Source: Parachlorella kessleri (Eukaryota; Chlorophyta; Trebouxiophyceae; Chlorellales; Chlorellaceae). Taken from it: 16,548 bases of DNA. Under the pieces are notes generated by a model. The model made no database searches. It was not told the DNA's origin and saw only the letters and a program-made list of their open reading frames with translations. Location: assembly GCA_001598975.1 (NCBI GenBank), contig BBXU01000805.1, forward strand, positions 1 through 16,548, written 5' to 3'. The position numbers and the translations under genes are program-made. Positions 1-9,542 of the stretch are shown piece by piece (the first letter of the stretch is position 1; the number at the start of each line of letters is the position of its first letter).

Positions 1-135
1 CCCCGCCCCCCCAGCTCCGTATATTGGAGGGAGCCCGGGGTACATCATCCACTACAGCATGCAGGTGGCATGTAAACATGCACTCGATAGCAGTCTTCGC
101 CCCACATCAGTGCCTCCCACAGCTCCGCCGCTCAC

Positions 136-1773
136 CGAGGGGATTGAGGCAAAGGCCAGCCTGACGGTGGGCGCCATGAAGCAGTTGATGTAGTTGCGCA
201 GGTAAAAGGTGACGGCATCGTGCTCCATGGCGTCGGTCCAGGGCGCCTGCAGCTTCTCGTGCCTGCACACATGACGATGACGTGTCGAGGCCACATCAAG
301 GAGAGGCAAAGAATGTGATGGAAGGGGGGGGAAGGCGGTGCTCCCACGCATGCTACAGGAGATCAGCCCCACTGACAGCTTCATGATGCCTGCAAACCGT
401 ATGAACTACCCTCGCTAGGTACACAGATAGCCAGACCCACGAACACAGCTGCCTGGGAGGCCAACCCTGAAAGCGGGAAGAGTCACGAAGACCGACGGAA
501 AAATGGAAGGGGGGCCTCCTGGCTTGGCCATGGCAAAGGCTATGGACCACCTGTTGTTGCCCAGCAGAACCATGATGTGCCGCACAAAGGCCTATCTGCT
601 CAGAGCACAAAACGGTGCTCCAGCCTAGGTCCTAATATTACATCCAGGCCTACCCATGGTAAGCCCCATAGCACGCTGTGCACGCCGTCACTGCCAGCCT
701 AGGCCAGCCCACCCACCTGCTCTCTTTGTCTGCCCACTCCCGCAGGGTGGGTGTCTGCCACACGGGATCACTATATAGCTGGTCACCTGCAAGGGGACAC
801 ACCATAGGGGCTACAAAATCACAACCTTGCGCTGCTCACGCAACTCACCGCCAACACTAGACAAGTCAGCAGCAAGGCGGCCCTTGTGCACCCCAATGTA
901 CCTCAACTTGCAAGCTGCCAACTGTGAGGCACTACCCTTGCATGGTGTAAGCTGGCGCAAGTTACTCACCTCCGCCGATGAGCAAATGCATTGGGAAGCT
1001 TGCGTGGAGCTCCAGCAAGTCCCGCCACAGATATGCAGGGTCTTTCCTCTCTGGCACATCCTCCTTGACGTCTGCTCTTGCAAGCAGGTTAGGGGAAAGC
1101 CATCATTTAAGATGGAAATGCATGTGACAGGAAGGGGTCAGACAGCAGTGTGGCGGGTGCCAGCTGCGTCAAAAAGCAGGCATCATTTGCCTTTCACTCG
1201 CCATCCAGACTCCCAAGCAAGACACCTGATGCCCTGGCTTGTAGGAAGTGGAATCTTCCACTGGTGGCTCCCCCAAAGACTGCCAGACAGCTTGCAACTG
1301 TGCCAGTTCCGTGCATTGATGAGAGCACGCAACAAGGGCTCACCAGAGGAGAAGCCGTTGCAGGAGTAGTAGCCTGCATGGAAGCTCTGGCCCACACCCG
1401 GCAGAAAGAACGTAAACTGCTCTGTGCTGCCGCCAGCCCACTCGACTGAATACTGAACAGGCCGTTGGTGTGAGCTCAGCTCAAGGTCAAGCTCAAATCG
1501 CCAGAAGTGCCAGCCCTCACAAACGTCCAGCAGGGTAGGCGTGTTGCTGCTAGACTGGCTGTCTGTGCCCTGTAATACCAGCTTCGGCTGGGCGCCAGAT
1601 GCACCTGCCGCCACACCCTTGGCATTTGAGCCATTAGTCTGGCTGTCAGCACCCTTGGTCAGGAAAAGCACAGACCCAAGCCAACGGTCATGGTTGCCAG
1701 TAACGTTCTGGTAGCGAACAAAAGGCCCAGCATAGTTTGTGCTAGGCTCAGGCGCCTGCTGCACCGCCACCAT
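136..1773 (-). CDS. PhoD-like metallophosphatase-domain protein, 5' part (cut by left edge)
   Basis: Four exons on the minus strand: 1773-1344, 1071-970, 786-717, 262-136. Splice phases 1, 1, 2 and 0 join them into 243 residues without a stop. ATG 1773 is chosen because an in-frame TAG lies nine codons upstream. Seen: an N-terminal segment with GPFVRY and a tryptophan-rich beta region, then YYSCNGFS (residues 135-142), then GGGDQLYSD (176-184), then a helical stretch ending LAFASIPS (236-243). This order (SCNG, GGGDQ, then Y-rich helix and IPS) is that of PhoD-like phosphatase-domain proteins of fungi and algae, where the Asp of GGGDQ belongs to the metal centre. The next family motif, a WDDHD-type metal-binding block, must lie left of base 1; bases 1-135 read as the start of the following intron (donor GTGAGC at 135). 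The substrate (phosphodiester, phosphomonoester or other) cannot be told. No signal peptide or membrane segment is visible at the N terminus. A possible TATA-like element lies at 1915-1924. Confidence 0.85.
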
Positions 1774-1924
1774 TGAAACAAGGTTGTAAGAACGGCACTA
1801 CAGAGAGCAGCCTTTCTGGAAATTGATCGATGGCTCCAAGGGTACAAGGTACCTCAGACGGTATCGGACCCTGCGATTCCTAACTGACCCGCTAGACCCC
1901 AACTTACCACTGAGTAATATATAG

Positions 1925-2000
1925 CAGCTAGTGATCTGTCTGCGGTACCACTGCTTAGCAGCCAGCTAGTGATGATCCGTTTGCGTTTTCTGCTTGGCAG
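1925..2000. repeat. Imperfect tandem repeat, two 37-38 bp units
   Basis: Units at 1925-1961 and 1963-2000. Both begin CAGCTAGTGAT and end CTGCTTRGCAG, with a divergent middle (CTGTCTGCGG against GATCCGTTTGCG). It lies 150-230 bp upstream of the PhoD-like start codon, just beyond a TATA-like sequence. It could be a duplicated regulatory element or a neutral repeat. Confidence 0.6.
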
Positions 2001-2622
2001 GCACTACCCCCGATCTGGGAATCACAGGCTATTTAGAGGGTGTCTTGTCATCAGCACGACAAGCGTTGGTATCAGACAAGGAGGGGTGAGAGCTGTATGG
2101 CTGCACGGGGTGGGTTGAGCATTGGCTTATGGAAAGGCTGTCCGAGGGACTTGTGGGAAACGCGGCAAGTTATCAGGCTAGTCGCCCAGCCTATCAGTGA
2201 AGCGACCACCCGCACATCGTGTCAAGGACCCGGAGAAGGAACGCGTGTATAGCAACAAGATTGGGCACAGGTTGACAGGCCTTGTGGGCTTGGGTGGACT
2301 GCAGACTGCAGTTGTTGCGCACAAAATTGGCTCCTCTTCTGAGCCACTACAGTAAACCCTTGGCCCTGGATCATGCTTGACTGACTGTACTTGCACTAGG
2401 GTAACTTATGTACTCTGCATGTCCAAGCAAACTCCATCCCAAGCAAACCCAAATCCAGGCCGATTAAACCTCACTTAGCATGTGCTGCATTTCCGGCGCC
2501 TGTGACAAAACTGGGAAGGGCCATTTATAGATGGGTAGGTAAGTTACGTCAGTAAGAATTTTGCACAAAACCCAGGCAACAATCTTAGGTAGGTTAGTGC
2601 ATGCAGCTCTGCATCACTGACG

Positions 2623-2647
2623 TTACACACACACACGTACACTTACA
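2623..2647 (-). terminator. Poly(A) signals (TGTAA x2) of the CAX gene
   Basis: On the minus strand TGTAA occurs at 2647-2643 and again at 2627-2623, about 130 and 150 nt past the CAX stop codon. TGTAA is the usual green-algal polyadenylation signal (established knowledge). The spacing gives a short 3' UTR of roughly 150 nt. Confidence 0.6.
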
Positions 2648-2777
2648 AAAAACCTTGTCTGCATCCCCACCCCCATCACGTTTGAAACGAAGTCAGCTGC
2701 AGGGTAACTTCCCTACATAATATTAGGCTGACTGGCAAGACCAAACTCTCACGCGGGCATTGGTTATGCAGAAACCT

Positions 2778-5700
2778 TCACACCCCTCCAAGCGCAGGTG
2801 CCGCTGCGCCTGCTGCCTTACCCGCTGCCTCTGGGGCCTCCTTCTCCAGTAGGAAAACAAAAGCGATCAAGCAATATGTGCCGACCAGTTGCAGGCCCAG
2901 CAGCCAGTTAGACGAGCCATCCGACGACACAAAGTAGGCCAGAATGACAGACACTGCAGCCAGGGTTAAGCCAGTAATCTGTCAGCACCTTTCTGGGCAA
3001 CCGCCATGTTAAGAACGCAAGTCACGAACTCCAGCAGGCTGGAGTCCACTGCAAAACATGCGTGTACAGTGCAAGCCAGCCAACCACACTGCCTCCAGCC
3101 ATACCTGTCAGCATGAGCACTGCAAAGCTGTCAAAGTCGAGGGTGAAGGGCTTGCCCATGACCCAGCCGGCAAGCACCTGCAGGGTGGGAAGCACCTCAG
3201 CTCCGCCGTACAGATATTGTCGCAGAAGGAGGCATGCCATTTTCCTCGTAGATATGCCACCGTAGGGCTCACCACCCATGATGACCACACACGCCCCGTG
3301 TCTGGCTGCCCTGTTGTGGCAGGCTGCATTCCTACGATTCAAGGCCCTAACTCAACAAAACAGACATAGGTTTAAGAGGAGTGTTGAAGGCTAATTGCTG
3401 CAATAGCCAGCTGTCACTTTGCAGTTTCAGACCAACCACCCAGTGGTGCAGCTCGATGCTGCTTACCGCCACAGGTATCACAAAGATCGCAATCTGGATA
3501 GAGGATCCAAGCGCCACTCCAATAGCCAGGTCCATCTGTATAACACAACGACACTTAAAATCAGCGTAGAGGTTGGCTGAACTGCATTCCCAGCTGACCC
3601 TCACCCAGAACCGAGCTTGGTGGTGATGTCGATGAATAGTCAGCAGTTTGGTAAACTTAGGGCGGCAGAAAAAGGAGTGGCAAAAGTCTGAACAACTAGG
3701 ACCCGGACTCCAGCAGACATCCAGGTATATGCTATTAGCTGACAGCCTTCACCACCATCACTCACTTTGTTCTTCACGGCCACAAAGACAGCTGCAGCAG
3801 TGAGGCACAGAATAGGGTCAGACTAGAGCTCAAACTCGCCCTTCTAAGGTCGTACCCAGGCCTTGCTGCATTTGTATGAGCAGATATTGGAACCCATTCA
3901 CACAGCGGTGTCCCGCGCACCGCTGCATCTCAAGATTGCCTGGTTGCACTGCGGGAACCCTTTGATGCTCTGAAGAGTCGTATATAACAAATACAAGCAA
4001 ACAACAGAGCTCTAACAGCATAGACCCTTGGAAGCCCAATATACCCGTACCTCCTCTCTGATCGCATCACCTGCCACCCCAAAATAAATATCTCAACAGC
4101 CGTGCAGACCCAGGATTGCCCTCAGTCCAGGCAGGTCACCTCCCAAAACCTGCCCATCAGCGCTGCTTTCTACAAAGAGTTCCAAGTCCTCAGGGTAGCA
4201 GCCAGACCCCACCTGTGATGTGCTCGCAGGCATTCCCCGCAATGGGCAGCACGATGAGACCCAAGAACGCCTGGTTCAGCCCCGACGACTTGCTAACGGC
4301 CTCAATCGCGCCAGTCAAGTACTCGGAGGCGATCGCCACAATGACGGTAATGACTCCCAGCAGGCCCAGCGCTCCTGCCAAGCTCAGCGCAGGCTCATCC
4401 TCATTGGCCTCCCCCGTGAAATAGTCAACGTGGGTGCGCAGCTGGAAGAACAGGTAGCAGCAGTAGCTGCACGCACAAACATGACAGGGTCACTCAGTAC
4501 ACTATTCAGTCAAACCCAAACAACAGTGAATGCTGTACAAGGAGGACAGATTGCTGCAGTTGCACACGTGATTGTGTGAAGGGGAGAGGACTGTGCATGC
4601 TTAGCTGACCAAAGGGCCCGGACCGTACAATTGTGCAGCCGGACAGGGGTAAAGGTGTGTGTGAGCCGTATTAGTCACCCACACGATGACAAGTGCAAGC
4701 CAGGCCAACCAGACTCACAGGCCGATGAGAAGAATCGCTATCGCGTGGCTGAGGTTGAAAAGCGTTTTTTCTGTGATAATTTCGCCGCCGTAGAACATCT
4801 TGGCGGCCGTGGGGCTGCACAGGTACGCACAGCCAAACTCTCACCGTGCCCAACCTCTGTAGAGTTACGTAAGGCGCACAAATGGAACCCTGATCAACGC
4901 AAACTTGCCTACTCCAGCAAAGTAAAACAAAGTCTGTGACATGCGCCCGGGGCCTACGAGCATTAGGAAGCATAAGCCACACCCACTCACATAATGATGG
5001 CGATGCACGCCAGGAACAACAGGGATGAGGAAACCTTGTTAGCCAGCGCATTGAAGCGTTGCTGCTTGTGCTTCATGCCTCCAAATAGGAAACACATGCC
5101 TGCAGTCACCATAGGTACGGAAGACAATGTCAGCAAGCGAGAATATGAGCTACGCTTGTACGAGGTATTACACTGGCCCAATGCAAGCCCCAATCCACCA
5201 CACGCAAGGTTGCAGAAGTTTACTCACCCAGCACCAGCAGAAGGTTTGAGAGGATAGAGCCTATCAGAGAGGTGGCCACCACTGTGTACAGCCCCTTCTG
5301 CAGAGCCGCTATAGAAAGGATCAACTCCACCACATTGCCGAAAGTCGCATTGAGGAGGCCGCCAATGGTTTCTCCGAACCTGCACATGCAATCCAAGCAG
5401 CCTTCGTGCCTTCTGCTCTTGCTACAATACCGCATGTGTGCGGCGGGGTCCTGCAACCTAATGAATAGCACACATTGCTCAGTAACAGCCAAGTCGGCCC
5501 CACTCAGTGAAAGTTGGCTGCCGCGTTGATGGGAGCTTGTATCAGTGTCTGACAGGTTCCACACATCTCAACACCACGTCTTGCAACCAGCCCACCTCAC
5601 TGCAAGATCCTCCGTCACCTCCCCAAGGATGAGAGCCAGGGGAATCAAAGTGAAGAAGTTCTACATTCAAGCAAGAGTTGAGAGGTGAGGGTCCCAGCCA

Positions 5701-6984
5701 GTAATACGACCAAATGTGACGCCGACAATAGTACAATGCACCAGGCACTTTCAATTTCTATTAAGACAGCTTGAGCCGCGGCACAGATCAGCACTACTGC
5801 ACCCTGAACTCACTACCAGGCACATAAGCACACATAGGAGCCAACATTCAGGCATCTGGCTCGTCAACACTGCCCCTTGTTTGGCTGCTAGGCTGGGTTG
5901 AAACGTACCGAGACGAAGACCAGGGTAGGGTTCCAGCCTAGGTACCCTGACACGATACCCAGGGGGATGCAGAAGAGCATTAGGTTCATGTAAGAGGCAG
6001 TCAGCATCGCCCAGATGGCCTTGGCATCAGTCTTCGGTGCAAATATGCCTGCAAGAAGTGTGCAACGTTTTTAGTGACTGGCACTAGGCTCGAGTCAGGC
6101 TATTGCCCAATCAGGCAGTGATGAAGCAGATGGACGGTGTGTGACAGGCTGCCTCCCAGGCTTGCTGCAGCCAGAGCAAGCCTCGCCCCAGTGTGATTGC
6201 TCAGTGTACGCATCACCACCAGGCTCCTCATGACACCAGGCCCTCCAGCTCATTACTGCGAAAGTTTATGCCCAGCGCCCAGCAGCACAACCGTGCAGCA
6301 TACCATGACGATGCGGTTTTGTGGGTACTCCACAAACGCCAGCTTCTGACCATTTCAGCTGCGCACCTGGCGGTTCAGCCCGGTTGAAAGTTGTGGATTG
6401 CAGCACAGTGCCGCTGCCCAGCACACGGTCTTGCAGCACATTAACGAAGGCGCCGGCAATGGAGTGCCGGTTCAAAGCGCCTCTGCCGGCGGGGCTGGAC
6501 AACACCTGCCCTGCCACATCGCCAGGCTCGTCAATGGTTGAGTGCAGCCCTGCAGGCCACGATACCAGCGGCACACTCTCGGCTGCTCAAGCCTCGGCCT
6601 GCTAAGCTGAAGGCCTCAAAAGGTCACAGCGCTATGTGTTGGCCAGCCGATATTCCCCTCTGTGTTTATACCCCCTGTGCATATTCACCGGCACACCCCA
6701 CACCACCAGAAGGACTGCTTTGTTGCCAGCTTACCTACGCGGTGCTTTGCAATGCGCCACAGCGCCCTGCCATCCCTGCAGGGGTTGCCGGCAGCCACGG
6801 GGCCCCTGTCCCCTGACTCCATACTGTGCCTCCGCAGGCTGGGTGCAAGAATGTGGGGTCCCACTGGTGGAGGCTCAGCAGCCTCCATATCTGCTTGTGC
6901 CAAGAGTGGCGACTCCATACCGTCCGTCGTGTCACGTTGAGATCTTCGTAAATTGTCTCTCAGCTGCTTGCGTGCTCTGTCCAT
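2778..6984 (-). CDS. CAX: Vacuolar-type Ca2+/H+ antiporter (CAX family)
   Basis: Exons on the minus strand: 6984-6735, [6549-6367 probable], 6048-5909, 5660-5596, 5379-5228, 5099-4991, 4814-4719, 4466-4213, 3791-3766, 3535-3467, 3177-3105, 2953-2778 (TGA). All phases close, giving 530 residues with the bracketed exon or 469 without. The product should exchange cytosolic Ca2+ (or other divalent cations) for protons across the vacuolar membrane. Evidence: both CAX alpha repeats are present, [13 protein letters not shown] and [10 protein letters not shown], whose conserved acidic residues are Glu231 and Glu413 in the 530-residue model (Glu170 and Glu352 without the extra exon). A hydrophilic N-terminal tail of about 84 or 145 residues precedes the first membrane segment ([17 protein letters not shown]). 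A short acidic linker (EANEDEP) separates the two halves. The C-terminal half is family-like ([18 protein letters not shown]) and ends in an Ala/Gly-rich tail. ATG 6984 is the first in-frame ATG of the exon. The 26-nt exon 3791-3766 (AVFVAVKNK) is unusually short but required by the family alignment. The gene is divergent from the zinc-finger gene, with 342 bp between start codons. Metal specificity cannot be read from sequence. Confidence 0.92.
6367..6549 (-). other. Probable additional or cassette exon of CAX (183 nt)
   Basis: Inside the 686-nt interval between the first exon (ends 6735) and the exon starting at 6048, the minus strand has CTGCAG before 6549 and CCAG|GTGCGC at 6367. The enclosed 183 nt are a multiple of three, stop-free in the gene's frame, and phase 1 on both sides, so they can be included or skipped without changing downstream frame. 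The added 61 residues (including [19 protein letters not shown]) are soluble and extend the N-terminal tail. Including it gives introns of 185 and 318 nt, in line with the gene's other introns. The acceptor lacks a strong pyrimidine tract, so constitutive, alternative or no use are all possible. Confidence 0.55.
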
Positions 6985-7326
6985 TGGCCTGATACAACCC
7001 TGATGGCAGCAGGCACCGAACCGAGGATCAGCGCTGATCAACTGGCCCCAATGCGGATAGGGCAACTGACAGCAACAGGATAACACACAGCTGTGTGAGC
7101 GAGGACAAACCAGAGCTACCAGGTCACCTGCAAGAGTTGGCCCTAGCGCTGTAGGGGGTCCATACGCTTCCCCCTTTCTCGTTTGGCTAGCGTGATCCTG
7201 TGGAGAAGCCGCGACCCCAAAAGCAGCAGATATTTCCGTGTGCGCATTTCGCTACGCGGGTTCCCCGCCATCTGCGCTGGAGATCTGCTGAGTTTGGCAG
7301 AGTTGAGAGGGTTGTCTAAGTATTTT
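6985..7326. promoter_or_regulatory. Divergent promoter region, CAX / zinc-finger gene
   Basis: The 342 bp between the two opposed start codons must contain both 5' UTRs and promoters unless an upstream exon exists. I see no clear TATA box. On the plus strand a pyrimidine-rich tract ending TTTGGCTAG at 7190 resembles a 3' splice site, so part of 7191-7326 may be exonic in the rightward gene. Confidence 0.5.
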
Positions 7327-8165
7327 ATGATTGTACGCTCAGGGCAGATGGTTAGGGTGCATCATGCAGAGCCCTTGGCTGGAGTTCCCTTTACTCGAGG
7401 TACAGGCCCCTTCAGACCTCCTATCAAGCTGCGAAACTCCAGCGTAGTAAGAACAGCTGGGCCAACTGGTGGCTTTTGGGGCTTCTGTGAGCTTTGTGGT
7501 AAGTGGGTGTTGGGCTGCATGAGTTTTGGGTGGTTTGCAAGAAGCTCTGCGCTGGCAGGACAAACTTAGGGTTTAGTTTGTGTTATATAGGTACAGGAGA
7601 CGGAATCGTTACTTGCCCAGTATGTGAGGGCCGGGGCAAGCTGGTCACCAAGGTAGTGAACCCCAGCTGGACCCTTGTATATCGTTTGCGGAGGAACCCT
7701 CTCCAGCTTTCAGTTTCTTACTTATTCTTATCCTCCCTGTCGCAGCCTGGCGGAGCTGGGACCCGTTTCTTAGTCGGTCTAGCTCGGTGCAAGGCATGCA
7801 GCGGGCAGGTACGCCAGCTTGCTGAGCTGCTACCTTGGCCAGCTTAGTGTATGGGCTGCTGCTTGTGCCCAGACCTTCACCGTGCAGTGCTGCGCGTGCT
7901 TTGTGAAATTTGGCCTAGCCGCCTGGCTGCATGCCTGTCTGCTGGGAGAAAAGTTTGTTGCAGCTAGCTGGACCTGCAGGGTAAGATTCCCTGCATGCTG
8001 TGTGCGGGGACGGAGGTCAGGCTGCCGTCTCCGCAGCCCTTCCGCTCCTCTGAGCCCACCTTGGTCAACGATGGTGAGGACCTGGAGTTTGTGGGAGAAC
8101 ATCAGCTTCAGAGGGGGCTGGACCAGCTTCAAAGTGGGACAGACAGAGAGGGTGATGGGACATAA
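7327..8165 (+). CDS. DnaJ-type zinc-finger (CxxC-repeat) protein, BSD2/LQY1/PSA2-like, probably plastid
   Basis: Exons 7327-7498, 7591-7652, 7746-7808, 7980-8165 (TAA) join in phases 1, 0 and 0 to 160 residues. Four Cys pairs are visible: CELC (54-57), CPVC (66-69), CKAC (93-96) and CMLC (104-107), three followed by the Gly pattern of DnaJ zinc fingers (CEGRGK, CSGQGK, CAGT). There is no J domain. Small plastid proteins of this kind act as zinc-dependent chaperones or thiol factors in assembly of Rubisco (BSD2) or photosystems (LQY1, PSA2); which one this resembles most cannot be decided by eye. The N-terminal 50 residues are basic and poor in acidic residues, as in transit peptides; the C-terminal 50 are acidic. 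Odd points: the first motif has one extra residue between CELC and the Gly pattern; donor 7653 (GTAGTG) is weak. The start is uncertain: the frame stays open upstream to a TAG at 7144 but without ATG, and a good 3' splice-site-like tract ends at 7190, so an upstream exon may supply the true N terminus. Confidence 0.78.
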
Positions 8166-9260
8166 AGAAGTGCTAGCAGCCAGCACGGCCTGCAGCAAAG
8201 CGGCAGGCTTGTCGTCGTCCCTGGCTGCGCAGCTCGAGTTTGGTTGAGATGGAGCGGTTGCACCACAACAAGCCGCCCTAGACATCTGAGAAAGTGAACG
8301 TCAACTGTGCAAGCAGCAGCAACAGCCCCAACCTCGCAGCGCGTCTGCCACATGGGCTGCCCTGAGGAGGCTGGGTAAGCACAGTTATTCTTGGCAAGCT
8401 TGGCTCATCCTGCTGTGCACGACTGTGCACAACTGTGGGAACACTACGGTGGGTGGTACAGCTGTCAGTCGGAGCCATGGCTGGCACATGAAAGGGCCCA
8501 CCCAGAGCAAACATCGGCTGCTGATGACTGGCGTGCAAGAGCCGTAGCACCCCGGACAGATACCGGTCGGACAGTGTGCACTTCGATAAGGGGTTCCTGC
8601 TGGTGTAGGTACACATGCGCACTTGTCTGTGTCAGGTCTAGAGAACCCTTCTGTTTTGTGAGCCTGCACACTCCTGCTCTTGACTGCCGTGTCTGGCACT
8701 GTCTCGGGCGGTGTATGTGCCTCGTGTGGGTCGGCAGTGCGCTTTGCATTCGGACAGGGTCTGACAAGTATTGTGCTTGGATCTTTGCAGGTTACTAAAA
8801 TGCCACCACTACGTGGCCTCCATGAGGGCGGGGCACCCTGTCTCCCAGCTTGCAGACTGTTGCCCACTTTAGCTGATGGAGTGCAGCCACCGGTGGGGTA
8901 GTATGGCTCCGTCGCTTGTTTTTAGGTTTGGGCAATGCTAAGAGGCAGCAGTGCGCCCACTCTTTTTCCATGGTGCAATCAGCAGACGGAGTGGAAGTGG
9001 CATCATGCTGGGGACCCATTCTATGATGATGGAAGATTTTCAGTACTCCCCGTTGTGCTGGGATTGCCTCATCTATCTGGCAATCCTTCAAGGCCGCCAC
9101 CCTGCTTTTCTTGCCGGCCTGGTGGAGCCCTCTGGGATGCCTGGGACCGCACATATGTTGCGGTGTATTGCTCCAATGTGGGAGCGCAGCAACTTGAAGA
9201 GATGTCAAATGGGCTTAGCAATAACACCTACAAGCTCATGCTGGGCCTGCGTAGTACTGG

Positions 9261-9265
9261 TGTAA
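9261..9265 (+). terminator. Candidate poly(A) signal (TGTAA) of the zinc-finger gene
   Basis: This is the first TGTAA downstream of the stop codon at 8163-8165 and it lies before the YchF promoter. The distance of 1.1 kb leaves it uncertain whether an alternative nearer signal is used. Confidence 0.4.
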
Positions 9266-9450
9266 GCCAGCATGGATAGCAAGATTACAGCAAGATGGCT
9301 CCAGCCCTATTAGTAAGGTGCACCCCTCCCCTGTCGCATCTGCCAGCGTCCAAACAGCCAAGTCATTAAGCGTGATGGAGTACGAGCAGTACACCCCATC
9401 TAACCAAGCCCAGTTCGACATTCGGTGGTCGATAACTTGTACATAGCGCA

Positions 9451-9457
9451 TATATAG
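9451..9457 (+). promoter_or_regulatory. TATA-like element upstream of YchF
   Basis: TATATAG lies 86 bp upstream of the start codon at 9543. Initiation about 30 bp downstream would give a 5' UTR of roughly 60 nt, and no ATG occurs between the element and 9543, which supports both the element and the start choice. Confidence 0.45.
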
Positions 9458-9542
9458 TTGATAGCTGTAGATTTCACCACTTTTTATTTGTTTAGTTGGC
9501 GGATTCCTGAGCGTGTCTGCACCGTCGACAACCAAAATCGCG

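Larger units (their letters stand above)
1774..2777. other. Intergenic: PhoD-like gene 5' flank and CAX 3' UTR
   Basis: About 1 kb with no recognisable coding exon on either strand; the open frames here have no family resemblance or supporting splice structure. It should hold the promoter and 5' UTR of the minus-strand PhoD-like gene (right of 1773) and the 3' UTR of the CAX gene (left of 2778). Visible items are a TATA-like CTATATATTA on the minus strand at 1915-1924, an imperfect tandem repeat at 1925-2000, two inverted TGACGT motifs near 2550 and 2615, a short CA tract at 2624-2636 and TGTAA poly(A) signals for CAX. Confidence 0.6.
8166..9542 (+). other. Intergenic: 3' UTR of zinc-finger gene and YchF promoter
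   Basis: About 1.4 kb without an exon I can support. Open frames on both strands have no recognisable family features and no matching splice structure. The first TGTAA after the upstream stop codon is at 9261, so the 3' UTR may be about 1.1 kb long, which is not unusual in green algae. The last 100 bp contain a TATA-like element and lead to the YchF start codon. A short unrecognised gene cannot be excluded. Confidence 0.5.

Noticed and set aside
827..1369. 180-codon plus-strand frame
   Set aside because: It is the complement of two PhoD-like exons plus intron; the minus strand has family motifs and correct splice phases, the plus strand has neither.
8016..8036. Apparent 21-nt GT...AG intron in the last exon of the zinc-finger gene
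   Set aside because: It is a multiple of three without a stop, and 21 nt is far too short for a normal spliceosomal intron. Reading through as VRLPSPQ is simpler.
7830..8285. 151-codon minus-strand frame opposite the zinc-finger gene
   Set aside because: Its composition mirrors the plus-strand exon, and it shows no recognisable domain.
8385..9208. Overlapping frames of 100-160 codons on both strands in the intergenic region
   Set aside because: Frames on several strands overlap, none shows a family motif, membrane segment or splice structure. High GC alone yields such frames.
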